Assembly (NCBI GenBank): GCA_035629075.1 | Contig: DASPIK010000024.1 | Coordinates: 85,894 to 149,893 of the forward strand | Source: JAEZPW01 sp035629075 | GTDB lineage: Bacteria; Acidobacteriota; Terriglobia; Terriglobales; Acidobacteriaceae | Length of the DNA stretch: 64,000 nucleotides | Reading direction: 5' to 3' | Shown here: positions 42,437 through 51,520 of the stretch, in pieces | Position numbering within the stretch: the stretch's first letter is position 1 | Layout of the letters: every line of letters starts with the position of its first letter | Notes under the pieces: generated by a model | What the model was told of the DNA's origin: nothing | Database searches by the model: none | Seen by the model: only the letters and a program-made list of their open reading frames with translations | Translations under genes and position numbers: made by a program

Positions 42437-45127
42437 TCAGCGATGATCGACGAGGCTCGGCCAATTGATAACAACCGTAAATGGCTGCATCGGGTTCTTG
42501 GCCGCGGTGTTGACGAGAATTCGCTGGGGATTCGGCGAGAGGCGGAAGGGTTGAGTTGTATCCGCATCGCTAACTACCCGGAAAAGCGCAGTGGAGTCGC
42601 CTACTTTGAATTCGGAACCACGGCCATCAACAGCGACCGAAATCAGCGATTGATCGGAATCAAGGTAGAAGAGCTCTTTCCCATCCTGCCGCCACACGGG
42701 AGAGAGACCACCGCGGTTGGAAACCTGCCACCGTCCTTCGCCCGAGGGAAACGCTGTTACGAAAATTTCGAACTTGCCTAACTGATCCGAATCGTAAGCT
42801 AGCCAGCGACTGTCAGGAGAGAAAGTCGCCTGACCTGCCGCGTTTGGAACCACCTGGAATGGCTTGTCCCCATTGAGAGGCACCGCGATCAGTTTCGCGC
42901 CGGTTGGGCCGGAGCCTTCGCTGCACAGGATGTACTTGCCATCTGGCGACCACGCCAGCGGCAGGGCGGAGCTGCCTTGTGCAGGCTCGAGCAGTCGTTT
43001 TGGCTCTGCTGCGCCACTAACCTCGCGGATATATACCGAGTCGCCTGAACGGAACATCCCTCCGGGACCGCTACGAAACGCGTAGGCGACACGTTTGCCG
43101 TCCGGAGACCAGATTGGCGAGCTGTAGGTTCCATCGGAGAATGTGAGGCGGGTGCCGCGCCCCGAAGCAACATCGATGATCCACAGGTTGGCCTGGGGAT
43201 CTCCGACGGAAGCCGCGACTCGTTTGCCGTCCGGCGAAACGGAGAAGTCGCGGTAGACATCTTTTTCTCCGACGCGACCGCCCACACGGCCCTTGCGGTC
43301 GAACCAGAGCAGTTCGGTGGCCGGCGATGCCACCCCGGACTGATACACGAGAGTGCCAACATCGGAAGCGGAAAAGTTCCCGCGGAAGACTCCGGGGTCC
43401 AACTGAACGCCTTGAGCGATGGTGATAGGTTCCCCGCGCAGTACACCCTTAGATGGGTCGAAGCGCTGGGCCATCAAGACCGATTGGACGTAATGCAGAA
43501 GGTAGCCGGACGCGTATTGACCATAAGAAGACGACGGCAAAACAAGTTGGTTCACCTTGCCATCGAGCGATGCGAAGTAAATGCCGTTCATATCGGCATT
43601 GATGTTCTCGTGGTTCGTGGCGTAATAGAGGAAATGTTCGCCGTCTGGAAGGAATGATGGCCAGCGATAGGTTGTGTGCTTTTCCGCGGCAGGAGCTATC
43701 AACGGCTTAGGAGAGCCACCTCCAGCGCTGACGGTGAACAGTCCCTCGCGAAAGTGCGGCGTAAACAGAATGACGTTCCGCTCGTTCCAGGTTCCGCCTC
43801 GCGCGTTTGGAGCGGGAGCCACATTGATGACCGGCCCGCCGTCCGCGCCTGTCTTCTTCAAATAACCACCGGCGAAGAAACCGATCTGTTTGGAATCCGG
43901 CGACCAGAATGGAAAGGTTCCATTCTCTGTTCCTGCGAGCCGCTGCGGTGTTTCTGACGAAAGCGACCGCACCCAGAGAGCGCGCCCTGAGTCTCCGCGA
44001 GCAGTAAAGACGATTTTGGTTCCGTCTGGCGAGATCACCGGTGGTCCGCCGAAGTCTCCGGTGAAGGCGAACGAATGCTTCTCCGGCGGACTGACCTCGG
44101 CGCGAACCAGAGCTGCGGATGACGGCTCTGTTCGCATGGCGAAGTAAATCGCTGCTGCCAAGGCGCACAGCAAAGCGGCAACCAGTACGGCCCACGCGAT
44201 CGTATGTTTTCGACCTGTGGCGGTTGTTGCCGGCTGCAACCGATACTCTGCCAGACCGGGCGCGCCTAATTGTCGAGCTACATCGGCGGCACATTGCCAG
44301 CGCTGCTCGGGATCCTTGGCAAGGCACGTTGCCACGAGTTGGTCGAGCAAGGGCGGCGTGAGTGGCTGTAGGGTCCTGATGGGCTCGGGGTCCTTCTCAA
44401 GAATCGCCGTCGCCACGGAAAGCTGTGACTTCCCTTCGAAAGCAGGCTTTCCGGTCGTCATTTCATATAGCACTGCACCAAACGCAAAGATGTCGCTGCG
44501 CGCGTCGGCCTCGCGGCCCTCAATCTGTTCGGGACTCATGTACTGCACGGTTCCGACGATCGTGCCCACAGCAGTCAACGGTGAGGTGGGCGAGATCTGG
44601 GTTGCGACCGCAGTGAAGGCCGGTGCGGTCACAGCACTCAGCGGCGGAAGACCGGACAGCGGCTTCGCCAATCCGAAATCGAGTAACTTCGCCCCCGACG
44701 GCGTGAGCATTATGTTTCCGGGCTTGAGATCGCGATGAACGATGCCGGCACGGTGCGCCCGATCCAGGGCACCTGCAATCTCTTTTCCGATGCGCAGGAC
44801 ATCCTTGATTGGCAATGGACCCCTGGCGATCCGGTGGGCGAGCGTCTCGCCCTCAAGATACTCCATAACGAGGTAGTCAGTGCCGTTGTGGTGACCTACG
44901 TCGTGGAGAGTGCAAATATGAGGATGTTGGAGCGAGGAAATTGCCCGCGCCTCATGATCGAAGCGCTCCCGCAGATCGGGGCTGCTGCTGATCTCGGTGG
45001 GCAATACTTTGAGCGCCACGATGCGGTTCAGGCGCGTATCCCGCGCGCGAAACACTTCGCCCATCCCTCCGGCGCCGACGCGAGAGACTATCTCGTAAGG
45101 CCCGAACCGAGTCCCCACCGGAACTTC
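42437..45127 (-). CDS. Membrane Ser/Thr protein kinase with TolB-type WD40-like repeats
   Basis: From MEVPVGTRFGPYEIVSRVGA the protein has 896 residues. An upstream start would add 27. The kinase domain has GAGGMGEVF (glycine loop, 19-27), the Lys of VALKVL (41), HRDLKPGN (132-139), and DFG (151-153). After the kinase and a membrane helix (WAVLVAALLCALAAAIYFA, about residue 315) comes an extracytoplasmic region of TolB/WD40-like (PD40) repeats with DG-K-WSPDGKRV patterns. This is a typical Acidobacteriota receptor kinase sensing envelope ligands. Its targets are unknown. Confidence 0.92.
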   Translation of the reverse strand, partial: EVPVGTRFGPYEIVSRVGAGGMGEVFRARDTRLNRIVALKVLPTEISSSPDLRERFDHEARAISSLQHPHICTLHDVGHHNGTDYLVMEYLEGETLAHRIARGPLPIKDVLRIGKEIAGALDRAHRAGIVHRDLKPGNIMLTPSGAKLLDFGLAKPLSGLPPLSAVTAPAFTAVATQISPTSPLTAVGTIVGTVQYMSPEQIEGREADARSDIFAFGAVLYEMTTGKPAFEGKSQLSVATAILEKDPEPIRTLQPLTPPLLDQLVATCLAKDPEQRWQCAADVARQLGAPGLAEYRLQPATTATGRKHTIAWAVLVAALLCALAAAIYFAMRTEPSSAALVRAEVSPPEKHSFAFTGDFGGPPVISPDGTKIVFTARGDSGRALWVRSLSSETPQRLAGTENGTFPFWSPDSKQIGFFAGGYLKKTGADGGPVINVAPAPNARGGTWNERNVILFTPHFREGLFTVSAGGGSPKPLIAPAAEKHTTYRWPSFLPDGEHFLYYATNHENINADMNGIYFASLDGKVNQLVLPSSSYGQYASGYLLHYVQSVLMAQRFDPSKGVLRGEPITIAQGVQLDPGVFRGNFSASDVGTLVYQSGVASPATELLWFDRKGRVGGRVGEKDVYRDFSVSPDGKRVAASVGDPQANLWIIDVASGRGTRLTFSDGTYSSPIWSPDGKRVAYAFRSGPGGMFRSGDSVYIREVSGAAEPKRLLEPAQGSSALPLAWSPDGKYILCSEGSGPTGAKLIAVPLNGDKPFQVVPNAAGQATFSPDSRWLAYDSDQLGKFEIFVTAFPSGEGRWQVSNRGGLSPVWRQDGKELFYLDSDQSLISVAVDGRGSEFKVGDSTALFRVVSDADTTQPFRLSPNPQRILVNTAAKNPMQPFTVVINWPSLVDHR

Positions 45128-45204
45128 CATGGCCAACCTCAGGTTGGGTATTGTAGCCCGTTTCAGCAGGTCCCACATGCTGGTCGGAAGAGACCTGCCG
45201 CTGT

Positions 45205-46374
45205 TCAAGATTCGCTTTTGGCCAGGTCATAGCGGTGAACAAGCTGCGTGCGTCTCCGTGGATGAAAGTTGATGCCACTCACATCACGATTCACCGCGGC
45301 AATGAGGCGCGGATCCATCACGCGGAACCACAGCGGCGGAATGTACGCGAGCACGAACATTCCGAAGTAGCCGTTCGGCAACTGCGGCAAGCCGGAGAAG
45401 TGGCGAAGCGTCTGGTAAGAACGAGTGGGCCAGGCGTGGTGGTCGGAGTGCCGCTGCAGGTGAAGCAGAGCATAATTCGAAAGCTTGTGATCGCTGTTCC
45501 ACGAATGGTGCGGCTGACATGGTTCGTAGCGTCCATTCGACAGCTTCTTGCGCAGCAGCCCGTAGTGCTCGATGTAGTTGGCCGAGGTGAGTTGGAAGTT
45601 CGCCCAGAAAGATGCGATGACGATGAAGGGCAGCGCCCGCCATCCGAGCCAAAGCAGGATGCCAGTCCAAAATGCGGCCGTAATCGCGAGCGTCTGCAGA
45701 ATTTGGTTATGTGGCGACCAGGTGCTTCGCTTTGAACGCGTGAGGCGTTGCTTCTCCAATCGCCACGCGCGCAGCCATACGCCACGCAACTCGCGCCAGG
45801 CGAACGCGTAGATATTCTCGCCCATGCGGGCTGAGGCAACATCTTTGGGAGTGGCGACCTCGGCGTGATGTCCCCGATTGTGGTCGATGGTGAAGTGTCC
45901 GTACGCTGTCGGCGCGAGTGCAAGGCGGGCGAAGAAAGCGTCACGGGAGTCGTGTTTGTGGCCTAGTTCGTGGGCTACATTGATGGCGAAGCCGCCGGCG
46001 CTGCCCGCTCCCATCATCACCGGAATGATCGCCCACCATGGAAGTCCCTGTGTCGCTTGCCATATCGCCCCGATGAGTGTGATCCAGAGCAGCGGGAGCA
46101 CAGCATACGCAACACGAGGATAGTAGCGATCGGCCTCGAGCGATGGCACAGCATTGTCGGGCGGGTTGTGAGTATCCACTCCGATCACGTGATCTAGGAT
46201 CGGCAGCCCAAGGTAGAAGAACGCGACAGGCGCCCAGAACCACGCCGCATGTCCCGTTGCGCCGTACAGCAAAGGTCCGGTCCACATTACAAGTGGAACT
46301 GCTATGGACAGCAGCCATCCATAGCGCTTTGGATCCCGATACGTGACACGGGCGGAAATTGCGACAACGCTCAT
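45205..46374 (-). CDS. alkB: Alkane 1-monooxygenase (AlkB) family protein
   Basis: The start MSVVAISARVTYRDPKRYGW gives 389 residues. An upstream in-frame stretch of 32 residues is less family-like. AlkB carries eight-His boxes: HELGHKHD, HNRGHHAEVATP, NYIEHYGLL and LQRHSDHHAWPTRSYQTLR, plus HSWNSDH, all visible here. The membrane part has about six helices (for example LSIAVPLVMWTGPLLYG, AFFYLGLPILDHVIG). It hydroxylates alkanes with a di-iron centre and electrons from a rubredoxin. No rubredoxin or rubredoxin reductase gene lies next to it. The neighbour is a receptor kinase, whose 5' end nearly meets this gene's stop. Confidence 0.95.
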   Translation of the reverse strand: MSVVAISARVTYRDPKRYGWLLSIAVPLVMWTGPLLYGATGHAAWFWAPVAFFYLGLPILDHVIGVDTHNPPDNAVPSLEADRYYPRVAYAVLPLLWITLIGAIWQATQGLPWWAIIPVMMGAGSAGGFAINVAHELGHKHDSRDAFFARLALAPTAYGHFTIDHNRGHHAEVATPKDVASARMGENIYAFAWRELRGVWLRAWRLEKQRLTRSKRSTWSPHNQILQTLAITAAFWTGILLWLGWRALPFIVIASFWANFQLTSANYIEHYGLLRKKLSNGRYEPCQPHHSWNSDHKLSNYALLHLQRHSDHHAWPTRSYQTLRHFSGLPQLPNGYFGMFVLAYIPPLWFRVMDPRLIAAVNRDVSGINFHPRRRTQLVHRYDLAKSES

Positions 46375-46618
46375 AAGAATGGCAGGACCTGAGATGGAGT
46401 GAGGATGTTGATAGCCTCGTCCTCTGACGTAGCCAGTAGTGCGATATGACCAAGTCGCGGGGTGTTGCATGGCCGGCCTCGTACCACGACCAGGTGTCCA
46501 AGAATCTACCGATTGTGTTCAATGGTGCACTCCCTTTTGGGGCTTTTGTGCACGCAACATCGAGCGCGCTTTCGTGTTAGGTTCACTAGGCCAGAAGTCC
46601 CCATCCAGGAGTGATACC

Positions 46619-47299
46619 GTGTTCAGAAGCCGCTCGGCTGCTCTAGTTCTAATTGTCTTTTTTCTTGTAACGCTCTCCTCTTATGCGAAACAGGATCGTA
46701 GCCACGGTGGCCGGTCAGTCAGCTACATGCAGGGATACCGCCAAGGTTATCGGGATGCGTTGCAGGACTTGGACTATGGTCGGCGTGATAGCCGCTCCAT
46801 GATGGTTCGAACGGCGGGTCTGGTGTTCTCAGTCGATTCCCGCTATCTGCGGTTGGTTCGCTCGGATTACGAACGCGGCTTCTACGCTGGCTACGACGAC
46901 GGTTACGGACGCCGACGCGGTGGAACTACGCTTGCCGTGATCTTGAGACTGCCGGGCGACGATGATGTCTGGGACGAACAGGACGATGTCGTCATAGACG
47001 ACATCATCTTTGGCAACGGCGGATATGGCGGATGGGAAGGCGACCGCGAATGGGAGAAGGACCGTCGAGAAGCGGCTCGCGAATGGGAAAGAGACCGCCG
47101 AGAAGCCGAACGAGAGTGGGAGAAAGATCGCCGGGAGCACGAGCGGGAGTTGGCGAAAGACATCCGTGAGCGCGAAAAGGAGCTAGATAAGGCCGATCGC
47201 GAATACTATCGCGAAGAAGAAAAGCGTTTCCGAGAGGCAGTCAGGGAACGAGAGAAGGCGCGTCGCGAAGCCATGAAGGAGTTCAGCAAACGAAACTGA
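46619..47299 (+). CDS. Secreted protein with a long charged helix
   Basis: A GTG start at 46619 follows AGGAG and gives 226 residues with a signal peptide (RSRSAALVLIVFFLVTLSSY). The first mature part has an RQGYRDALQDLDYGRR motif, then YERGFYAGYDDGYGRRR, and an Asp-rich stretch (DDDVWDEQDDVVIDD). From about residue 140, repeated REWEKDRREAAREWERDRRE-type units run to the end with dense Glu/Arg/Lys pairs. This matches a single alpha-helix (ER/K) domain rather than a coiled coil, because hydrophobic positions are scarce. The role is unknown. Confidence 0.75.
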   Translation: MFRSRSAALVLIVFFLVTLSSYAKQDRSHGGRSVSYMQGYRQGYRDALQDLDYGRRDSRSMMVRTAGLVFSVDSRYLRLVRSDYERGFYAGYDDGYGRRRGGTTLAVILRLPGDDDVWDEQDDVVIDDIIFGNGGYGGWEGDREWEKDRREAAREWERDRREAEREWEKDRREHERELAKDIREREKELDKADREYYREEEKRFREAVREREKARREAMKEFSKRN

Positions 47300-47349
47300 A
47301 GATTCCTGGCTTTGTTCGCAGTGCGTTGTCTCAGGCTACGGCAACTAAG

Positions 47350-47865
47350 CTATAGGTTCAGCTCCCACGTTTCATCAATCAGTTCACGCCCGAAACCTTC
47401 AGCGGCAGGCTCGCTTTGTACGAGGCGAAAGCCAGCCCGCTCATACAGACGGCGAGCTCCGCTGAGGTTTGCGTGAGTCCAGAGTGTGATCTTGCGATAG
47501 CCCGCTTCGCGTGCGAAATGAACGCACTCTGAGACAAGCGCCGCGCCCACTCCGCGACCTCGCGCGCCGGGTTCAACCAGCAGCAGACGGAGCTTCGCCA
47601 CCTCCGGCGATAGTCTCACGAGCATGATCGAACCGACCATTTCACCGTCAAGCTCAGCAATCCAACAACGTTCGTAACGCGGATCGTGAGCGCGGAGAAA
47701 GCCGGCCGCAATCTCCGCCACGACAGCTTCGAAGCGCTCGTTGTAACCGTGTTCTTCGGCATAAAGCTTGCCCTGGCGATGAACCATCCAGCCCAGGTCG
47801 CCGGGTCGATGCAAGCGAAGACTGCATCCTTTGGGTTTCCGTTCAACGTCTGGAGCAGCTGTCAT
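47350..47865 (-). CDS. GNAT-family acetyltransferase
   Basis: This 171-residue protein has the GNAT motif A (LRLLLVEPGARGRGVGAALV, with the RGRGVG pyrophosphate loop for acetyl-CoA), followed by ITLWTHANLSGARRLYERAGFRLVQ (motif B). Its N-terminal part has GDLGWMVHRQGKLYAEEHGY, a feature seen in the branch of GNAT domains attached to MarR regulators. Here it stands alone without the MarR part. The substrate is unknown. Confidence 0.9.
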   Translation of the reverse strand: MTAAPDVERKPKGCSLRLHRPGDLGWMVHRQGKLYAEEHGYNERFEAVVAEIAAGFLRAHDPRYERCWIAELDGEMVGSIMLVRLSPEVAKLRLLLVEPGARGRGVGAALVSECVHFAREAGYRKITLWTHANLSGARRLYERAGFRLVQSEPAAEGFGRELIDETWELNL

Positions 47866-47891
47866 GATAGGTATTTTAGAGCGGCGGTCAG

Positions 47892-48033
47892 GATTGCACG
47901 ATTGGATTACTCGGTGATCGGATGATTTGAGTGGAGAATTGATGATCGAGGCAGGCGCGCTCCTTACTAGCTACACCACAACCGACACCCAAACGATCCC
48001 TCTGATATGCAATCATCAGATCGTCAAATCATC
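47892..48033. repeat. Octad repeat pair before gdx
   Basis: On the minus strand 47892-47948 reads as drifting octads (CGATCATC, CGATCACC, CAATCGTG). On the plus strand 48010-48033 reads CAATCATC, AGATCGTC, AAATCATC. The two parts are in opposite orientation, so the array forms a loose inverted pair ending 18 bases before the gdx start. Confidence 0.65.
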
Positions 48034-48051
48034 AACTTTCGCGGGGTGCGA

Positions 48052-48375
48052 ATGGCTTGGTTAATGTTAGTTGTCGCGGGACTGCTGGAAGTAGGATGGG
48101 CGATCGGGCTCAAGTACACGGACGGATTCACGAAGCTGGTTCCGAGCATCCTGACGGGTGCGGCGATAGTTGGGAGCATGGTATTGCTTGCGCTCGCGGC
48201 GCGAACATTGCCGATCGGCACAGCTTACGCGATTTGGGTTGGAATCGGCGCAGTCGGTGCAGCCATACTCGGCATATTCCTGTTCAACGAACCTCGTGAT
48301 GCTGGCCGCCTCTTTTTTCTCGCACTGCTAATAGTCTCGCTTATCGGCTTGAAGCTCACCACACGCACGAGCTAA
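48052..48375 (+). CDS. gdx: SMR-family guanidinium exporter (Gdx/SugE)
   Basis: The ATG giving MAWLMLVVAGLLEVGWAIGL yields 107 residues, matching SugE/Gdx closely, with the key Glu13 in helix 1 and Trp16 (LLEVGWAIGLKYTDGFTKLV). Four membrane helices are visible. SugE proteins export guanidinium ions as antiparallel dimers in exchange for protons. I see no guanidine riboswitch in the leader, which is instead an octad repeat. It stands alone. Confidence 0.92.
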   Translation: MAWLMLVVAGLLEVGWAIGLKYTDGFTKLVPSILTGAAIVGSMVLLALAARTLPIGTAYAIWVGIGAVGAAILGIFLFNEPRDAGRLFFLALLIVSLIGLKLTTRTS

Positions 48376-48595
48376 CGGCTGCTGCGAACCGCGCATTTTC
48401 GCAGCAGTCACTCCAAGCGCAATCTCTTATCGATAGTTCGAACACTGTCTTTGGCGCTCGACCATGTTCTCGCCCGATTCGTCGCGCAACCCGAACGAAT
48501 GTTGCGTGCTTCTGAGAAGTATCGTGCACCAACCGTGTGACGGATGTTGCCCGGTTCCGCGCACGAACGAAACTGAACAAGGGAGAAGTGAACGA

Positions 48596-49066
48596 ATGCC
48601 TAGCAAGACGTCCGGACGAAAGACCGCGAGCAAGAAATCATCCAGCAACCGCAGCGCCGGTGGTTCACGGCGATCCTCGGCGGGCCGTTCCGCTACGAGC
48701 GGTTCCGCGCGCAAGACGGCGGCGAGAAAGTCTCCCGCAAAAAAGACAGCCGCGAAAAAGTCTTCTGCGAAGAAAGCATCGGGAAAGAAGTCTTCCGCGA
48801 AAAAGTCCAGTTCGCGGTCGCGTTCGGCCAGTTCAAGTTCGCGTGGCCGCAGTTCCGGCTCTCGATCCTCGGGCTCGTCCCGGTCTTCGGACCGGTCGAG
48901 TTCGAGTTCCTCCTCGGGTGGACGCAAGTACGGCCCCAAAGCGCAGCAGGAAGTTGCAACGGAGATGCGTCACATGAAGCAGGGCCGGCACAAGAATCCG
49001 AAGCAGGCGATCGCGATTGGGCTGTCGAAAGCACGTCGCGCTGGGGCGAAAGTACCGCCGAGATAG
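48596..49066 (+). CDS. Histone-H1-like Lys/Ser-rich protein with a DUF6496-like end
   Basis: The ATG at 48596 is preceded by GGGAGAA, giving 156 residues. The N-terminal 90 residues are Lys/Ala/Ser-rich with AAKKSSAK-like repeats, as in bacterial H1-like proteins, then an SRSR-rich linker. The C-terminal end has EVATEMRHMKQGRHKNPKQA, then IAIGLSKARRAGAKVPPR, the conserved DUF6496-type motif often found in plasmid- or stress-linked proteins. DNA binding is likely, function unknown. It is alone, with a spacer of octad repeats after it. Confidence 0.8.
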   Translation: MPSKTSGRKTASKKSSSNRSAGGSRRSSAGRSATSGSARKTAARKSPAKKTAAKKSSAKKASGKKSSAKKSSSRSRSASSSSRGRSSGSRSSGSSRSSDRSSSSSSSGGRKYGPKAQQEVATEMRHMKQGRHKNPKQAIAIGLSKARRAGAKVPPR

Positions 49067-49224
49067 TTCAAAAGTCGACGCCGTGATTGATTGCGGCCGC
49101 GGGTGCGCGGCCATTTGCCGTGCCTGTGTTTATCCCAGCCGGTAATTGGGCTGAGGTTGGCTGCACTTCTGCACGGGAGGAAGCGTTGGCCTCTGTGCAG
49201 CAACCCCGCTTACTTGTTCATCCG

Positions 49225-49285
49225 ATCATTCCCTTCATCCGTTTTCGATCGCCCGATCATTCAATCATCAAATCATCAAATCGTT
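49225..49285. repeat. Octad repeat before the HAD gene
   Basis: Octads such as CGATCATT, CAATCATC, AAATCATC and AAATCG follow in phase from 49252 to about 49283, preceded by looser copies (CGATCATTCCC). The array ends 15 bases before the TTG start of the HAD gene. Confidence 0.65.
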
Positions 49286-49298
49286 CTGGGGGTGCTCT

Positions 49299-49973
49299 TT
49301 GCTCAAGGCCATCATCTTCGACGTGGATGGTACGCTAATCGACTCCAACTACCTGCATGCTGAAGCGTGGCAGCATGCGTTCCGCAAGTACGGCTACGAA
49401 CTGCCGCTGGATCGGCTTCATCATCAAGTCGGTAAAGGCGGAGACAACTATGTTCCGCACTTCCTCACGCCCGATGACAACGAGAAGTTCGGGAAAGAGC
49501 TGGACCGCTGCAAAACGGAACTGTTCCAACGCGATTTCGCCTCGCGGATCAAAGCCTTTCCCCAGGTCCGAGAGCTTTTTCAGCGGATTCGCGACGAAGG
49601 GTTGAGGGTGGCTTTTGCAACCTCTTCCAAGGGCGAAGAACTGGAGCGCTACAAAGAACTGTTGGGCGTCGATGAACTCGTGAACGAGGAGACCTCGAAG
49701 GACGACGCACGGCACTCGAAACCATCGCCCGACATATTCGCCGCCGCGCTGCGGAAGCTGGGGTTGCAGGCGTCCGAGGCGATCGCCGTTGGCGACACTC
49801 CTTATGACGCACAGGCCTGCGTCAAGCTCAAACTGCCGATTGTCGGACTGCTGTGCGGTGGCTTTCCCGAGCAGGAACTGCGAGAGGCCGGATGCTTCGC
49901 CATTTATCGTGACCCTGCGGATCTGCTGGCTCGATTTGACGAATCGCCGCTGAGGGTTAAGAAGGCGGCGTGA
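49299..49973 (+). CDS. HAD-superfamily phosphatase, beta-phosphoglucomutase/Gph-like
   Basis: The TTG start at 49299 follows GGGGGTG and gives 224 residues. HAD motifs are clear: DVDGTLIDS (motif I with Asp8 and Asp10), ATSS (motif II Ser/Thr), KPSPDIFAAAL (motif III Lys) and VGDTPYDAQAC (motif IV). A C1-type cap domain lies after motif I. The substrate is unknown, with Gph-like or phosphoglucomutase-like phosphatases as candidates. The leader is an octad repeat. A short hairpin follows after the stop. Confidence 0.9.
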   Translation: MLKAIIFDVDGTLIDSNYLHAEAWQHAFRKYGYELPLDRLHHQVGKGGDNYVPHFLTPDDNEKFGKELDRCKTELFQRDFASRIKAFPQVRELFQRIRDEGLRVAFATSSKGEELERYKELLGVDELVNEETSKDDARHSKPSPDIFAAALRKLGLQASEAIAVGDTPYDAQACVKLKLPIVGLLCGGFPEQELREAGCFAIYRDPADLLARFDESPLRVKKAA

Positions 49974-49992
49974 ACGATATCAAGATGAGGAA

Positions 49993-50012
49993 GTCCGCAC
50001 TCACGTGCGGAC
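49993..50012. terminator. Hairpin after the HAD gene
   Basis: GTCCGCAC (49993-50000) pairs perfectly with GTGCGGAC (50005-50012) around TCAC. No clear T-tract follows, so function as a terminator is uncertain. Confidence 0.5.
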
Positions 50013-50078
50013 ATTCGGCCCTTCACTAGTTCTATTGAAGCGTGAAAACGATTGGTGATGCTCTGGATCGCGCGAGCG

Positions 50079-50381
50079 CTACTTCTTGTCAGACGAGGAT
50101 GTGGCGGGAGCCGGCTTGCTCTCTGACTTCGTCTCGGCCTTCGATTCCGACTTGCTCTCGCTGCTGCCGTTGCTCGACATGCTTGGTGCTGGGCCGCTCG
50201 ATTTGTGCGCGTAATCCGTCACATACCATCCCGATCCCTTGAACTGGATCGCGGGCGGTGAAATGAGCTGCTCGACCTCGCCGTTGCACTTGGGGCACAC
50301 TTTGAGTGGCGGATCCGAAAACTTCTGGATGCGTTCGAAGAGGTGATTGCACTGCTTGCACTGATATTCGTACAGAGGCAC
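50079..50381 (-). CDS. FmdB-family zinc-ribbon protein
   Basis: A GTG start at 50381, after a GGGAG site, gives 100 residues reading PLYEYQCKQCNHLFERIQKF, with Cys pairs CKQC and CPKC making a zinc ribbon. The family (FmdB/Zn-ribbon) is often near ribosome or regulator genes. After residue 65 it is Ser/Lys/Glu-rich (SKSESKAETKSESKPAPATS) and probably disordered. The role is unknown. Upstream in-frame residues look like non-coding sequence and were excluded. Confidence 0.88.
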   Translation of the reverse strand: MPLYEYQCKQCNHLFERIQKFSDPPLKVCPKCNGEVEQLISPPAIQFKGSGWYVTDYAHKSSGPAPSMSSNGSSESKSESKAETKSESKPAPATSSSDKK

Positions 50382-50590
50382 TGGAACTCCCGGCTTAACT
50401 TCGTCCTGCTGCGCACAACTGTGCGGCGTGGCGGAGATAATTTGCAGATATCGATGTAAATACGATTGTAGGCTGCTGAAGCAGAGCTGGTCAAACATGT
50501 ACCGCAAGCCGCCGGAAACACTCTCCACGCGTCGCCATCGGATGTAAACTTCTCCCTGCGCGCCCTTGATTACGGCGCCAGAGAGGCGCA

Positions 50591-51481
50591 ATGAGCAGCA
50601 CTCATGAAATGCTCCAGCATGTTCGCGAAGACGAGCCGCTGACTGGACCGGCACTGTACGTTGTTGCCACTCCGATCGGCAACCTGGAAGACATAACGTT
50701 GCGCGCGCTTCGCGTGCTTCGCGGCGTAGACCTGATCGCCTGCGAAGATACACGGCAGACACAGAAGCTGCTGAATCACTACGACATTCACAAGAAAACC
50801 GTCAGCTATCACGATCACAACGAGATGACGCGCGCGCCTGAGCTGATCTGCGAGATGGAAGGTGGCAAGACGATCGCACTTGTCACCGACGCAGGTATGC
50901 CCGGCATCTCCGACCCTGGCTTCAGGCTGATCTCGCTGGCCATACGGCACCATCTGCCGGTCATACCAATTCCGGGAGCCTCGGCTGTGCTGGCGTCGCT
51001 GGTCGCCAGCGGCCTGCCCATGGACTCCTTCCGCTTCAGCGCTTTCCTGCCCTCGAAGAGCGGCGAGCGGCGTGACGCGTTGGAGAAGATTCGCGAAACG
51101 CCGCGGACGCAAATCTTCTACGAGGCTCCGCACAGGGTTGTGGAAACTCTTGAGGATATTGTGGACGTTCTCGGCGCCGAGCGGCACGTGGTGGTGGCGC
51201 GCGAAGTCACGAAGCTGCACGAGGAGTTTCTGCGTGGCCCCGCCGAGCGCGTACTGCTCGAACTTAAGTCGCGCGACGAGGTCAAGGGCGAAATCACTCT
51301 GCTGATTGGCAATGCCGAGCCAAACAGCCATCCTGTGACGAAGCCTAAGAACGTTCGCGCTCGGCTTGAAGAAATCATGCAGACCGACACAGTGGACGAA
51401 AAGACCGCCATGAAGAAGCTCGCGAAAGAAATGGGCGTCAGCAAGAGCGAGGTGTATCGGGAACTGCAAAGGCAGAAATAA
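50591..51481 (+). CDS. rsmI: 16S rRNA (cytidine-1402-2'-O)-methyltransferase RsmI
   Basis: This 296-residue protein starts at ATG 50591. It shows LYVVATPIGNLEDITLRALR, then LIACEDTRQTQKLLNHY, ALVTDAGMPGISDPGFRLIS and VIPIPGASAVLASLVASGLP, the RsmI signatures of the tetrapyrrole-methylase fold. It methylates the 2'-OH of C1402 in 16S rRNA. The C-terminal tail KKLAKEMGVSKSEVYRELQR is a helix-turn-helix-like end known in the family. It is divergent from the FmdB gene. Confidence 0.96.
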   Translation: MSSTHEMLQHVREDEPLTGPALYVVATPIGNLEDITLRALRVLRGVDLIACEDTRQTQKLLNHYDIHKKTVSYHDHNEMTRAPELICEMEGGKTIALVTDAGMPGISDPGFRLISLAIRHHLPVIPIPGASAVLASLVASGLPMDSFRFSAFLPSKSGERRDALEKIRETPRTQIFYEAPHRVVETLEDIVDVLGAERHVVVAREVTKLHEEFLRGPAERVLLELKSRDEVKGEITLLIGNAEPNSHPVTKPKNVRARLEEIMQTDTVDEKTAMKKLAKEMGVSKSEVYRELQRQK

Positions 51482-51520
51482 GAGATAGTAGAGACGGATT
51501 GCGAAAATCGGAACGGATCG

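Noticed and set aside
47900..48051. Guanidine riboswitch before gdx
   Set aside because: None of the conserved guanidine-I, -II or -III motifs is seen. The leader is octad repeat.
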